A DNA stretch of 64,000 nt from CAXBMB01 sp052078155. GTDB lineage: Bacteria; Pseudomonadota; Alphaproteobacteria; Kiloniellales; DSM-21159. The position numbers and the translations under genes were made by a program. The notes under the pieces are model-generated. The model was not told the DNA's origin and searched no databases. It worked only from the letters and a program-made list of their open reading frames with translations. Shown piece after piece: positions 26,360-34,649 of this stretch. The stretch covers positions 1,922,001-1,986,000 of the forward strand of contig JBQJBP010000001.1 in assembly GCA_052078155.1 (NCBI GenBank). The letters run 5' to 3'. How positions within the stretch are numbered: the stretch's first letter is position 1; every line of letters begins with the position of its first letter.

Positions 26360-26416
26360 CCCGGGTCAAAGCCGCCTTCCTGCTCCAACAGACCAGTCCA
26401 GGCTCAGCACACGCTT

Positions 26417-27445
26417 TTACTTGTCCTCATTACCGAAGGAGAACCAGCTGTCGTCGTCACCGGCTTTTTCCTGGGCGGCCAGAGCAGCCGGGTCGGTGAC
26501 AAGCCGCCCGGTGGCGTAGCCAAGGGGGGAAGAGACTTTCAGGCGGACGGGAATCCAGAGGTCCTCCCGCAGGCGGGCCAGCCAGAGAATGCGTTCCACA
26601 TCGCTTTCCTTCTTGACGGTCCAGGATGACGCCTCTGTGGAGAACCCGCCAATCTTCTGAAAAATCAGCTGGCACTTCACTGTCGGGCCGCCATAGGTCC
26701 AGTCCCGGTCGGCTTCCAGTTCCTCGCGCGCCACTTCCACCACCTTGACGTTGTAGCGTCGCACGCCGTCAAAGATCCGCTCTTCCAGATCACAACTCTG
26801 GCCGTCGGCCAGTTTCTCCGCCAGATGGAAGATGGGTTGATAGGGGCTGATGGTGTCGTTCAGTTCGCCCATGGGAATGGGGGTGAGTTCTTTTTCCGCC
26901 TGCTTGCCCAGCTTTCCGCTCACTTCAGGATCGCTCGGTGCCCAGACCACTTCGAAATCCGCCTGCGGGTCACCATCCTTGAAAGACTGGGAGGAGAAGA
27001 CCGTCATCTTGTCTTCTTCCGTCACCATGGCCTGAGAGAAGGTCCAGTCGTTGAAAACGGACAGTACGCCCAGTGTTTCTCCTTCGGCAGCCAGCGCGCG
27101 GGTCTTTTCTCCTTTGGAGAAGTAGACCCTCAGGGCCGCCAGAGTGACCGGCCCCCAATCCACGCGGTAGTGATACTCGGCAAAGTCGGCTCCGGAGCCA
27201 TCGGTCAGTTCCGTCCCGGCCTTTCGCTGCAAATCCGACACCAGATTGCTGGCAGCGGACTTTGCAGCCGCTTCAGATCCCTGGGAACTGGCAAGCTGGG
27301 AGGTGACGGGTTGGGAATTGGCCGTGGGTGGATTGCTGGAAGCTGTCTGCGCGCTGGCCGAAGCCATTGCAAAAACCACACCGCTCGCAAGCAGCGCGGC
27401 ACTCACTCTGCTTATTCCCCAGTTCATCGACAGGCTGGACATCAT
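26417..27445 (-). CDS. DUF3108 periplasmic protein
   Basis: A 342-residue secreted protein. The signal peptide runs to about residue 32 (SGVVFAMASASAQ), then comes a Ser/Gln/Asn-rich linker and a DUF3108 domain beginning AEYHYRVDWGPVTLAALRVYF. The C-terminal part ends LRLKVSSPLGYATGRLV, typical of the family. DUF3108 proteins are periplasmic and of unknown role, often beside envelope genes. The start follows GGAGG six bases before the first of two adjacent ATGs. It converges with the bactofilin-like gene, with under 60 bases between stops. Both appear to work in the envelope. Confidence 0.8.
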   Translation of the reverse strand: MMSSLSMNWGISRVSAALLASGVVFAMASASAQTASSNPPTANSQPVTSQLASSQGSEAAAKSAASNLVSDLQRKAGTELTDGSGADFAEYHYRVDWGPVTLAALRVYFSKGEKTRALAAEGETLGVLSVFNDWTFSQAMVTEEDKMTVFSSQSFKDGDPQADFEVVWAPSDPEVSGKLGKQAEKELTPIPMGELNDTISPYQPIFHLAEKLADGQSCDLEERIFDGVRRYNVKVVEVAREELEADRDWTYGGPTVKCQLIFQKIGGFSTEASSWTVKKESDVERILWLARLREDLWIPVRLKVSSPLGYATGRLVTDPAALAAQEKAGDDDSWFSFGNEDK

Positions 27446-27797
27446 TTCAGTCCTCCTACAGCACGCCAGGGGGCCATGGCATCAAAACAAATGGCTTCAC
27501 AACAAAAGGTCAGAGTCCGCTTGCGTCGTCTTTCGCAACACAAGTTCAACCAACCGCATCAGGGCTACGAAGTAATCCCGATTTCATGGTTAATCATTCT
27601 ACGCGCAAAAACTTCGATGGTAAACATCAAGCCAGTAATCCAAAGAATGAACTGGGTTAACAGCAAAGAAAGGGCAAAAGAAATCACTGAAAAACAACAC
27701 ATATTGGCCGCGATCGCTAATTGCACTAAAATAGCGTACAATACCGTTAAGTAGTGTTCCCCTAACGAAGACAATCGCACAATAAAAGGGTGGTTCG
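27446..27797. other. Divergent A+T-rich promoter region
   Basis: 352 bases between the DUF3108 gene and the unknown membrane protein. It is clearly richer in A+T from about 27570 to 27790 than the surroundings, as expected for promoters. Short frames on the minus strand around 27565-27820 are hydrophobic by composition only and are not called. Confidence 0.45.
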
Positions 27798-28745
27798 ATG
27801 GTTGACGGGTGGCAGAACAATGAAGCTCTGAACGACGAAGACAGAATGACGGCTTTGCTGGCGGAGGCAGAAGCTCTGGCGCTTTATGTTTCCCGGCACG
27901 GTAATGTGTTGACGCAGGACCAGTCGTCCCTGCACGCCGGACTCCTGGAAGCCATTGGAAACTTTAGGGCAGAGCAGTCAGCAGGCAACTGGGCCGCGTT
28001 GCACGGGGCTTACCGACAGGTAACAGCCATCACCTATCAGGCAAACCAGGTGAATGGCCGGACCATACTGAACACTCAGGAAAAGGTGGGCGTGCTTTCT
28101 TCTTTCTTTTTCTTCCGCAGCGCACGCTACCGCCCCATTGTCATAGGGTTTCTGCTGTTCATCGGCGCCATGGGGTTGGAGCTGCTGGCGAACTGGGCGA
28201 CCGGGATTAACAGCGACAGCCAGTTGAACAGCCCTTTGAAACGGTTGCTCTATGCCGTCGATCTCTCCCTGATGACCTTTCTGCTGCCAGCAGTCTGGGG
28301 CGGAATTGGAGCCTGCGTGTTTCTGATGAAACGCCTGTCCGACAAGCTTTTTGACCAGGCTTATGAAAGCTCAAAGGTCAAAGGTGACATGACCCGGATC
28401 TTCCTGGGGGCCATGCTGGGTGTGGTGGTGGTTGTGCTCTTTTTTCCGGAGGCCGCCGATGTGGAAACTCTGGGGAACTTTACCTTCGGCCCGGCCTCTG
28501 CCGCTTTCATTGCCGGACTTTCCGTCAAACCTGTTTATGCCGCTTTCGAAGCCCAAAGCGAAAAACTAACAGCATATTTCACCAGGAAAAGCGAACAGCA
28601 AGGCCCCGATCAGACCACCTCAACGACCCGGCAGCCAGCTCCCTCCTCTTCCGGTGGATCAGGCACCAACGATAGCGCGGCGCAGACTGCCAGCCCCAAG
28701 CTCGACAGCAAAGATAAGGCAGCGGCCTCTGCATCAAGCGGATAG
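27798..28745 (+). CDS. Unknown four-helix membrane protein with Ser/Gln-rich tail
   Basis: A 315-residue protein I do not recognise. Residues 1-100 are soluble and helical (MTALLAEAEALALYVSRHG). Hydrophobic segments follow at about 110-132 (PIVIGFLLFIGAMGLELLA), 150-175, 197-220 (IFLGAMLGVVVVVLFF) and 228-248 (FTFGPASAAFIAGLSV). The tail from residue 265 is low-complexity and rich in Ser, Thr, Gln and Ala. The last helix region (FGPASAAFIAGLSVKPVYAAFE) resembles the end of other alphaproteobacterial unknown membrane proteins. No operon partner is present, and no catalytic motif is visible. Confidence 0.7.
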   Translation: MVDGWQNNEALNDEDRMTALLAEAEALALYVSRHGNVLTQDQSSLHAGLLEAIGNFRAEQSAGNWAALHGAYRQVTAITYQANQVNGRTILNTQEKVGVLSSFFFFRSARYRPIVIGFLLFIGAMGLELLANWATGINSDSQLNSPLKRLLYAVDLSLMTFLLPAVWGGIGACVFLMKRLSDKLFDQAYESSKVKGDMTRIFLGAMLGVVVVVLFFPEAADVETLGNFTFGPASAAFIAGLSVKPVYAAFEAQSEKLTAYFTRKSEQQGPDQTTSTTRQPAPSSSGGSGTNDSAAQTASPKLDSKDKAAASASSG

Positions 28746-29076
28746 GCACATAACGGGGTCAAGAAAGAGGGAAAAAATCGTTACCTTGGTGGTGCTCCCC
28801 GCAGTTACGGACCGGATTCTCACAGGTCAGGGGGAGGTTGACGACGGAGCCACTGCACAAAGGACGCAGCCTTCAACTGAGTAGTCTCAGGCTGCCAAAC
28901 CCCTTCAGGACGGCTCCTCTTTCTGGTTCACAGCACAGGCAACTTTCCGCCTGACAGAGAAGGTTCTCCGCCCAGGCAAAGACGGTTACCCCACGAGCCC
29001 GGACTCTCCGCAACCGTAAGGATGGATTGCCGAGTATCAGAAAATCGGGCTGTTCCCACCCCCGATCGGTCCAGTT
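28746..29076. other. Intergenic region between two converging genes
   Basis: 331 bases with no gene and no terminator that I can fold confidently. Short strings resemble parts of cobalamin riboswitches and of RNase P RNA but lie on inconsistent strands and lack a target gene, so no RNA is called. Confidence 0.4.
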
Positions 29077-29412
29077 TCACTCGACCAGCTGGCAGTCTTT
29101 CGCCAGAAAGGCCTCCCCTTTCATCAGGACGCCATTCTTGCCTTTTCCCCACCAGGTGAAGGTGCCGTCGCTGTACCTCTCGCCTGACGCGGCAATGACC
29201 CGCGGCAAGGTCAGGGCCTCATCTTCCCGCATCAGCCGGACGCTTTCTGGGCCTTCGCCACTCGGAACATAAGTCAGTTCAAGGACCTGCCCGTCCTGAC
29301 ACCGATAGGCCAGAGTTCTCTCATTCGCCGACGGGGGTCTCTCGCTTTCACTGCTCACCGAGCAAGCCGCCAGCAGGATCGCATCGGACATTAGGAACAG
29401 GGCTTTCAGCAC
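29077..29412 (-). CDS. MliC-family lysozyme-inhibitor-like lipoprotein
   Basis: A 111-residue lipoprotein. The signal is short and ends LLAAC, a lipobox. The mature part carries the MliC fold signatures YRCQDGQVLELTYVPSG and SGERYSDGTFTWWGKGKNGVLMKGE. Family members sit in the periplasm or outer membrane and block C-type lysozyme with a loop in this last segment. A Cys in AYRCQDG and another in KDCQLVE can form the family disulphide. The GTG start has AGGAGG five bases before it; an upstream in-frame ATG at 29511 would add residues that do not look like a signal peptide. It lies just downstream of the tRNA on the same strand. Confidence 0.82.
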   Translation of the reverse strand: MLKALFLMSDAILLAACSVSSESERPPSANERTLAYRCQDGQVLELTYVPSGEGPESVRLMREDEALTLPRVIAASGERYSDGTFTWWGKGKNGVLMKGEAFLAKDCQLVE

Positions 29413-29608
29413 ATCAGCCTCCTGAAGATCAAAGTCTGCAGGGTAGTTTGCCGGTGTGGCGATTTTTGGATAGCGGAAACTTGAGCCAGCGGAGAAAGAA
29501 TGACGATGCATGGCGCCTTCTCAACGACCTGACCAGGCCAGGGCACCAACCTCGGCAGCTGTTTGCGGCCAGGTCGTTTGCGAGACTTACAGATGTAAAC
29601 GGAGAAAA

Positions 29609-29685
29609 TGGTGGGCCCGGCAGGACTTGAACCCGCGACAACACCGTTATGAGCGGCGCGTTCTAACCAGCTGAACTACGGGCCC
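29609..29685 (-). tRNA. tRNA with CAT anticodon, probably tRNA-Ile2 (lysidine-modified), CCA encoded
   Basis: 77 bases on the minus strand fold as a complete cloverleaf. The acceptor is GGGCCCG / CGGGCCC with discriminator A and an encoded CCA. The D stem is GTTC/GAAC, the anticodon stem CGCCG/CGGTG with loop CTCATAA, and the T stem GCGGG/CCTGC. The CAT anticodon fits either methionine or the minor isoleucine tRNA. The GGGCC-type acceptor is closer to E. coli ileX than to elongator tRNA-Met, so Ile2 is preferred. Confidence 0.9.
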
Positions 29686-30373
29686 ACCGTAGGGAGGATG
29701 TTAGCGATAGCCGCCGTTGATCCTCCTTGATCCTGATGAGATTTGCGTCGGTAAGACTCCGCCGACAATCAGGATCACAACGCCGGGCATTTTGCCTTTC
29801 CCGCCTGAAAGAGCAAGGGCCTGAGCGGCAATTTTCATTTTCACAGAGATAAATTCTCTGCCGCGCCCGTTCAATTGCTCAAGACCCGCTCCCAGGGCTT
29901 TTCCTGAAATCTCTTTGCACACCCCAGCTCAGGTTTCCGGCGCTCTCCCGTTGTACCCACCACCACCAGCAGGCACCGCCTTCATAACCTGCAACACCTC
30001 CTGCTCCCCCTTTCCGACATTGCGGCCTTATCCCTGCCGATCAGCAACCGTTAAACCTGCGGAGAAGGTGCAGTCTCTTTCAATTTCACCCGCCCCCACA
30101 TTTTGCAAATGACCTCTCCCGCAATGCAAAATCGTGCACTGCGCAGGGACCAGTTTGGTCAGGCCTTCAGCCTTTCTTAGGGCTTTTTGCATCTGCGAGA
30201 TGGTCGCAACAAACGGGCCTTTTCAAGGGCAGTTATCCCCAGGAGCGATTTTCTGATCAGCAAATGAATGTTCATATGAGCATAAAAACATGGTAATATG
30301 AATGTAACAATCGCCCAATAGGCTGCTTTTACCGCTTGGTTTGGGCTAATCACTATTCAAATGAAGGCGCACC
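29686..30373. other. Long intergenic region between tRNA and the glpR-type gene
   Basis: About 690 bases. It holds a two-tier stem-loop at 29728-29777 and the palindromic operator candidate at 30268-30283. An A+T-rich stretch from about 30240 to 30360 is the likely promoter of the regulator/ugp operon. A small minus-strand frame at 29701-29922 is not credible as a gene. Confidence 0.5.
30268..30283. promoter_or_regulatory. Candidate GlpR-type operator palindrome
   Basis: ATGTTCATATGAGCAT is a 16-base inverted repeat with one mismatched pair, about 90 bases upstream of the DeoR/GlpR-type gene. A partial second site, AATATGAATGT, follows at 30295-30305. Size and position fit a DeoR-family operator, and the ATGTTC half-site resembles the E. 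coli GlpR consensus. Confidence 0.5.
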
Positions 30374-31192
30374 ATGTCACTCAGTGATCGTCAGGCTTTG
30401 ATTGCCGAACTGGTTCGTGCAGAGGGATTTCAGACCATTGAAGGTCTGGCCCTGCGCTTCAAGCTGACCACCCAGACCATTCGTCGGGACGTTAATGAAC
30501 TTTGCGCCATGGGCACCCTGCTGCGTCGCCACGGTGGCGTTGAACGGCCGCCTACCCTGCGCGGCAACCTGAACTTCCAGACACGTACCCTGTTGAACCA
30601 CCGGGCGAAGCTGGCCATCGCCAACGCCGTTTCCAAACGCGTACCGGACGGGGCCTCCATGGCGTTTTCCATCGGGACAACCCCCGCTCTGGTCATGGAA
30701 AAACTGCTAAGTCACCGCAACCTGCGCATCCTGACCAACAACCTGCCCCTGGCGGCCATGGCCTGCCGGGCAGAGAGCTTTGAGGTCTTTGTGGCCGGCG
30801 GGCGCCTGCGCAACGACGACCACGATGTGGTGGGTCGGGAAGCAGAAGATTTCTTTGCCGCCTACAAAGTGGACATCGGCGTCTTTGGTGTGGGTGCCAT
30901 CGATGCCGACGGCTGCCTGCTGGACTTCCATGAAAACGAAGTCCGGGCCCGGCAGGCCATTTTGAAGAACTGCCGCTTTTCCATTCTGGTGGCTGACGCC
31001 AGCAAATTCGGCCGATCTGCGCTGGTGCGGGGCGGGCTCATTTCCGACGTGGACCTGCTGGTCACCGATGCGCCGCTGGATCCGGAACTGGAAGCTCTGG
31101 CGGCCAGCAAAGGTACCGAAGTGGAAATTGTCGAACAAACCGTCTTCCCCGCCGAAAATCAGGTCGCAGAGACCAGCGAGGTCTCTTCATGA
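30374..31192 (+). CDS. glpR: DeoR/GlpR-family transcriptional repressor
   Basis: A 272-residue regulator. The N-terminal DeoR helix-turn-helix reads RQALIAELVRAEGFQTIEGL with the recognition helix TTQTIRRDVNEL. The C-terminal DeoRC effector domain has FSIGTTPALVMEKL (phosphosugar binding loop), ILTNNLPLAAMA and VVGREAEDFFAAYKVDIGVFGVGAIDADGCLLDF. Members bind sugar phosphates, and the ugp-type operon that follows suggests glycerol-3-phosphate. Its stop overlaps the ATPase gene start by four bases (ATGA), so regulator and transporter form one transcript and the gene is probably autoregulated through the palindrome at 30268-30283. Confidence 0.87.
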   Translation: MSLSDRQALIAELVRAEGFQTIEGLALRFKLTTQTIRRDVNELCAMGTLLRRHGGVERPPTLRGNLNFQTRTLLNHRAKLAIANAVSKRVPDGASMAFSIGTTPALVMEKLLSHRNLRILTNNLPLAAMACRAESFEVFVAGGRLRNDDHDVVGREAEDFFAAYKVDIGVFGVGAIDADGCLLDFHENEVRARQAILKNCRFSILVADASKFGRSALVRGGLISDVDLLVTDAPLDPELEALAASKGTEVEIVEQTVFPAENQVAETSEVSS

Positions 31193-32232
31193 GCATCATT
31201 TCTTTTGACCGTGTCAGCCGCAGCTGGGGGGCTTTCCAGGCCGTCAAAGAACTCTCCTTTTCCGTTGAAAAGGGAGAGTTCCTGGTGCTGCTCGGACCCT
31301 CAGGCTGTGGCAAGTCCACCACCCTGCGTTTGATTGCCGGGCTGGAAGAAGCCACAGGCGGCACCATTGAGATCAGTGGCAAGGACGTGACCACTGCCCC
31401 GCCGAAAGACCGGGGTCTGTCCATGGTGTTCCAGAGTTATGCGCTCTTTCCCCACCTTTCCGTGGCCGAGAACATCCAGTTCGGTCTGAAGGTCCGCAAG
31501 GTGCCCACCAAAGAACGAGAAGAAAAACTCCGCTGGGCCGCCGACCTCGTGGGTCTGTCCGATTATCTGGACCGCAAGCCCAGCCAGCTGTCCGGCGGGC
31601 AACGCCAGCGCGTGGCTCTGGCCCGGGCGGTGGTGGCAGACAACCCCATTTGTCTCATGGACGAACCGCTCAGCAACCTGGATGCGGCCCTGCGCCATTC
31701 CATGCGGCGGGAAATCCGCGATCTGCAGCAGCGCCTGGGTCTGACCCTGGTCTATGTGACACATGATCAGGTCGAAGCCATGGCCATGGCCGACCGGGTG
31801 ATCCTGCTGCGGGACGGACGGATTGAACAACAAGGCCGCCCGGAAGAGCTCTATCAAGCGCCCAGCAGCAACTTCGTGGCGCGCTTCATCGGCCTGCCTC
31901 CCATGAACCTGATGCCGGATCTCTTTACGAACCAGTCCGACTTACTGGTGGGCGTGCGCCCGGAACACATCAGTCTGGCCGGCAATGAGGAACAGGGTTG
32001 CAGCGCCGTCATTGAAAGCGCCGAGTATCACGGCGCGGACTCCGTCGTGACGGCCCGCATCGGGGATCACAGTGTTCAAGTGAAAATGGCCGGGCGGCAG
32101 TTGCCCGGGACACACCTGCCCAACGTGGGTGAAAGCGTCAGCCTGTGCTGGCGTCAGGAAGATCAGCATCTTTTTTCAAGAGACAGCGGGCAGCGGCTGG
32201 AGCTTCAGCAGCCCTGCCCCTGGGAGACATAA
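31189..32232 (+). CDS. ugpC: Glycerol-3-phosphate-type ABC transporter ATP-binding protein
   Basis: A 347-residue ATPase of the MalK/UgpC group. Walker A is GPSGCGKST near residue 40, the Q loop VFQSYALFPHLSV, the signature LSGGQRQRVALARAVV, Walker B CLMDEPLSNLD and the switch histidine VTHDQVEAMAMAD. The C-terminal 110 residues are an OB/TOBE domain (VGVRPEHISLAG). It begins inside the regulator's stop codon. Gene order here is regulator-C-B-A-E, unlike the E. coli ugpBAECQ order. A phosphodiesterase (UgpQ) gene is absent. The substrate assignment rests on context and on the binding protein. Confidence 0.88.
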   Translation: MSIISFDRVSRSWGAFQAVKELSFSVEKGEFLVLLGPSGCGKSTTLRLIAGLEEATGGTIEISGKDVTTAPPKDRGLSMVFQSYALFPHLSVAENIQFGLKVRKVPTKEREEKLRWAADLVGLSDYLDRKPSQLSGGQRQRVALARAVVADNPICLMDEPLSNLDAALRHSMRREIRDLQQRLGLTLVYVTHDQVEAMAMADRVILLRDGRIEQQGRPEELYQAPSSNFVARFIGLPPMNLMPDLFTNQSDLLVGVRPEHISLAGNEEQGCSAVIESAEYHGADSVVTARIGDHSVQVKMAGRQLPGTHLPNVGESVSLCWRQEDQHLFSRDSGQRLELQQPCPWET

Positions 32233-32323
32233 CGGCTGCCCGTGGCAGCGGTTGTGAGGTGTGAGGGGCAGACCAGTGGTTGGCTGCTTCAGACTAGCGA
32301 TTGAGATGAACCAGGAGAGCAAC

Positions 32324-33598
32324 ATGAGCGTCTTCAAGACCCTTCAGGGCGTCGCCGCAGCGACCGTCCTGGGTGCCGGCCTCGCCGCTTCGGCTGCCGC
32401 TGCCCCCGTAGAACTGACCATGTACTACCCCGTTGCCGTGGGTGGACCGCTGACCAAAATCGTTGATGGTATGGTCGATGATTTTGAAAGCCAGAACTCC
32501 GACATCAAGGTGAACGCCATCTATGCCGGGAACTACAACGATGCCCGTATCAAGGCACTGGCAGCCCTGAAAGCTGGCAAGCCCGCCCAGCTTTCCGTGA
32601 TGTTCTCCATCGACACTTACGATCTGCTGGAACAGGACGCCATTGTCTCCTTTGAGGAAGTCGCCAGCAGCGACGACGACAAGGCCTGGCTGAATTCCTT
32701 CTACCCGGCCCTGATGGAAAACGGTCAGGCACTGGGCCAGACCTGGGGCGTGCCCTTCCAGCGCTCCACCATCGTCATGTACTACAACAAAGACGCTTTC
32801 CGTGAAGTGGGCCTGGACCCTGAAACACCGCCTGCCACCTGGGACGAGCTGTCTGCCGCCGCCAAAAAGCTGACCAAAGACGGCCGCTGGGGCATGATGA
32901 TCCCCTCCACCGGCTACCCCTACTGGATGTTCGGCGCCCTGACCAAACAGAACGGCCAGGTCCTGATGAACGGCAACGGCACCGAAACCTACTTTGACGA
33001 TGCCAAAGTGGTGGAAGCTCTGGAATTCTGGAAAGGCCTGGGCAGCACCGAGAAGGTCATGCCCGAAGGCACCATCGAGTGGGGCACACTGCGCAAGAAC
33101 TTCCTGGAACAGAAAACCGCCATCATGTGGCACTCCACCGGGAACCTGACCACCGTGAAGAAGAACGCCACCTTCGATTTCGGCGTGGCCATGCTGCCCG
33201 CCAAAGTCAGCCGTGGCACCCCGACCGGCGGCGGTAACTTCTACATCTTCAAGAAAACCACCCCGGAAGAGCGCGCAGCATCCATGAAGCTGATCCGCTT
33301 CATGACCTCTCCCGAACGCTCTGCTGAGTGGTCCATCAAGACCGGCTACGTAGGCATCTCTCAGGCCTCCTACGACACCAAGGCTCTGCAGGACTACGTG
33401 GCCTCTTTCCCGCCTGCTGCTGTGGCCCGCGATCAGCTGAAGTTTGCAACAGCTGAGCTGTCAACCTACCAGACCGGTCGGGTGCGCAAGCTGCTGGACG
33501 ACGCCATTCAGGCAGCACTGACCGGCGACAAATCTCCTGCCAATGCCCTGGGTGAAGCCCAGAGCCAGGCAGAACGCCTGCTCAAGCCTTACCAGTAA
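32324..33598 (+). CDS. ugpB: Glycerol-3-phosphate-type ABC transporter substrate-binding protein
   Basis: A 424-residue periplasmic binding protein. The signal peptide ends in an Ala-rich stretch (LAASAAAA), and the mature protein opens LTMYYPVAVGGPLTKIVDGM. YYNKDAFREVGLDPETPPATWDEL and the late KTGYVGISQASYD match the UgpB pattern (NKDAF-GLDP-PP-TW and KTGY-P---AAYD). The ATG has AGGAGA five bases upstream, and an earlier in-frame start adds a non-signal leader. Two stem-loops follow the gene. Several sugars are bound by close relatives, so glycerol-3-phosphate is probable, not proven. Confidence 0.86.
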   Translation: MSVFKTLQGVAAATVLGAGLAASAAAAPVELTMYYPVAVGGPLTKIVDGMVDDFESQNSDIKVNAIYAGNYNDARIKALAALKAGKPAQLSVMFSIDTYDLLEQDAIVSFEEVASSDDDKAWLNSFYPALMENGQALGQTWGVPFQRSTIVMYYNKDAFREVGLDPETPPATWDELSAAAKKLTKDGRWGMMIPSTGYPYWMFGALTKQNGQVLMNGNGTETYFDDAKVVEALEFWKGLGSTEKVMPEGTIEWGTLRKNFLEQKTAIMWHSTGNLTTVKKNATFDFGVAMLPAKVSRGTPTGGGNFYIFKKTTPEERAASMKLIRFMTSPERSAEWSIKTGYVGISQASYDTKALQDYVASFPPAAVARDQLKFATAELSTYQTGRVRKLLDDAIQAALTGDKSPANALGEAQSQAERLLKPYQ

Positions 33599-33612
33599 GG
33601 TCTGCCAGCAAT

Positions 33613-33673
33613 CACCGGGATCCTCCCGGTGAGGACAACAGCCGCGCTCTCCCGCCCTCAGGTGGGGGAGCGC
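33613..33673 (+). promoter_or_regulatory. Two stem-loops between ugpB and ugpA
   Basis: CACCGGG (33613-33619) pairs with CCCGGTG (33625-33631), and GCGCTCTCCC (33644-33653) with GGGGGAGCGC (33664-33673, one wobble). Neither has a T run. They probably protect the upstream mRNA from 3' decay, or allow part of the transcription to stop there. Confidence 0.68.
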
Positions 33674-33773
33674 TGACTGGGTTGAAACAAAAACCATCCG
33701 GTTACAAGCCTCCGGCAACCGGAAGGTCCAGACAGGCCTTTTGGCATCTGTGCAGTTAGGTACAGGGGAACGC

Positions 33774-34649
33774 ATGACAAAGACCCAAGCAAATCTCTAC
33801 GGCTGGCTGCTGCTGTTTCCCGCTGCGGTGCTGCTGGTGGGCTTTACCCACTATCCGGCCGTGGCCACCTTTGTATCCAGTTTCTACTCTCAGGGAACGG
33901 TGATCCGGCCCAGCAAATTCATCGGCCTGGACAACTACCAGTACCTGATTGAAGACCCGGTCTTCTGGGAAGCCGCCATCAACAATCTCTGGTTTGCCAT
34001 CGGCACCGTTCCCACCTCCATGGGGCTGGCGCTGATCATGGCCATCTGGGTCAACGGCAAGATTGCCGGTAAAGGTTTCCTGCGTCTGGCCTACTTTACC
34101 CCCACCGTGCTGCCCATGGTGGCGGCCGCCAACATCTGGCTGTTTTTCTATACCCCCGAAATCGGCCTGCTCGACCAGGCCCTCGGCCTGTTTGGCATCG
34201 GCTCCACCAACTGGCTGGGCGAGCGGGCGACTGTGTTGCCGGCTCTGATGGCCATGACCATCTGGAAAGAAGCCGGTTTCTTCATGATCTTCTATCTGGC
34301 CGCTCTGCAGTCCCTGCCGCCGGAGTTGAAAGAGGCCGCCGCTCTGGAAGGCACCCCTGCCTGGACCTATTTCCGGCGCGTCACCTTTCCCCTGCTGATG
34401 CCCACGACACTGTTCATTCTGGTCAACGCGCTGCTCAACGCCTTCAAGCTGGTTGACCATCTTTTCATCCTGACCAAGGGCGGCCCCAACAACGCCAGTA
34501 ATCTGCTGCTCTACTACATCTACGAATCAGCTTTCTCTTTCCTGGATGCCAACTATGCCGCCACCCTGACCGTGGTGCTGCTGTCCCTGCTGGCCCTGCT
34601 GGCCCTGGTCCAGTTCCTGCTGATTGACAAGAAGGTGCACTACCAATGA
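33774..34649 (+). CDS. ugpA: Glycerol-3-phosphate-type ABC transporter permease
   Basis: A 291-residue inner-membrane permease of the MalF/UgpA group with six hydrophobic segments. The cytoplasmic EAA loop reads LPPELKEAAALEGTPAWTYFRRVTFPLLMPT. It opens LYGWLLLFPAAVLLVGFTHYPA, the conserved first helix of UgpA-like permeases. AGGGGAAC lies just before the ATG; an upstream frame start at 33741 is rejected for lack of signal. It overlaps ugpE by four bases (ATGA). It follows the two hairpins after ugpB, fitting lower expression than the binding protein. Confidence 0.9.
   Translation: MTKTQANLYGWLLLFPAAVLLVGFTHYPAVATFVSSFYSQGTVIRPSKFIGLDNYQYLIEDPVFWEAAINNLWFAIGTVPTSMGLALIMAIWVNGKIAGKGFLRLAYFTPTVLPMVAAANIWLFFYTPEIGLLDQALGLFGIGSTNWLGERATVLPALMAMTIWKEAGFFMIFYLAALQSLPPELKEAAALEGTPAWTYFRRVTFPLLMPTTLFILVNALLNAFKLVDHLFILTKGGPNNASNLLLYYIYESAFSFLDANYAATLTVVLLSLLALLALVQFLLIDKKVHYQ

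Noticed and set aside
28746..29076. Strings resembling a cobalamin riboswitch (TGTGAGAATCCGG, GCCACTG, ACGAGCCCGGA) and RNase P RNA (GAGAGTCCGGGCTC, CGGTCCAGTTTCAC)
   Set aside because: The pieces fall on different strands and in the wrong order, no full fold can be built, and no gene that such an element could control lies downstream.
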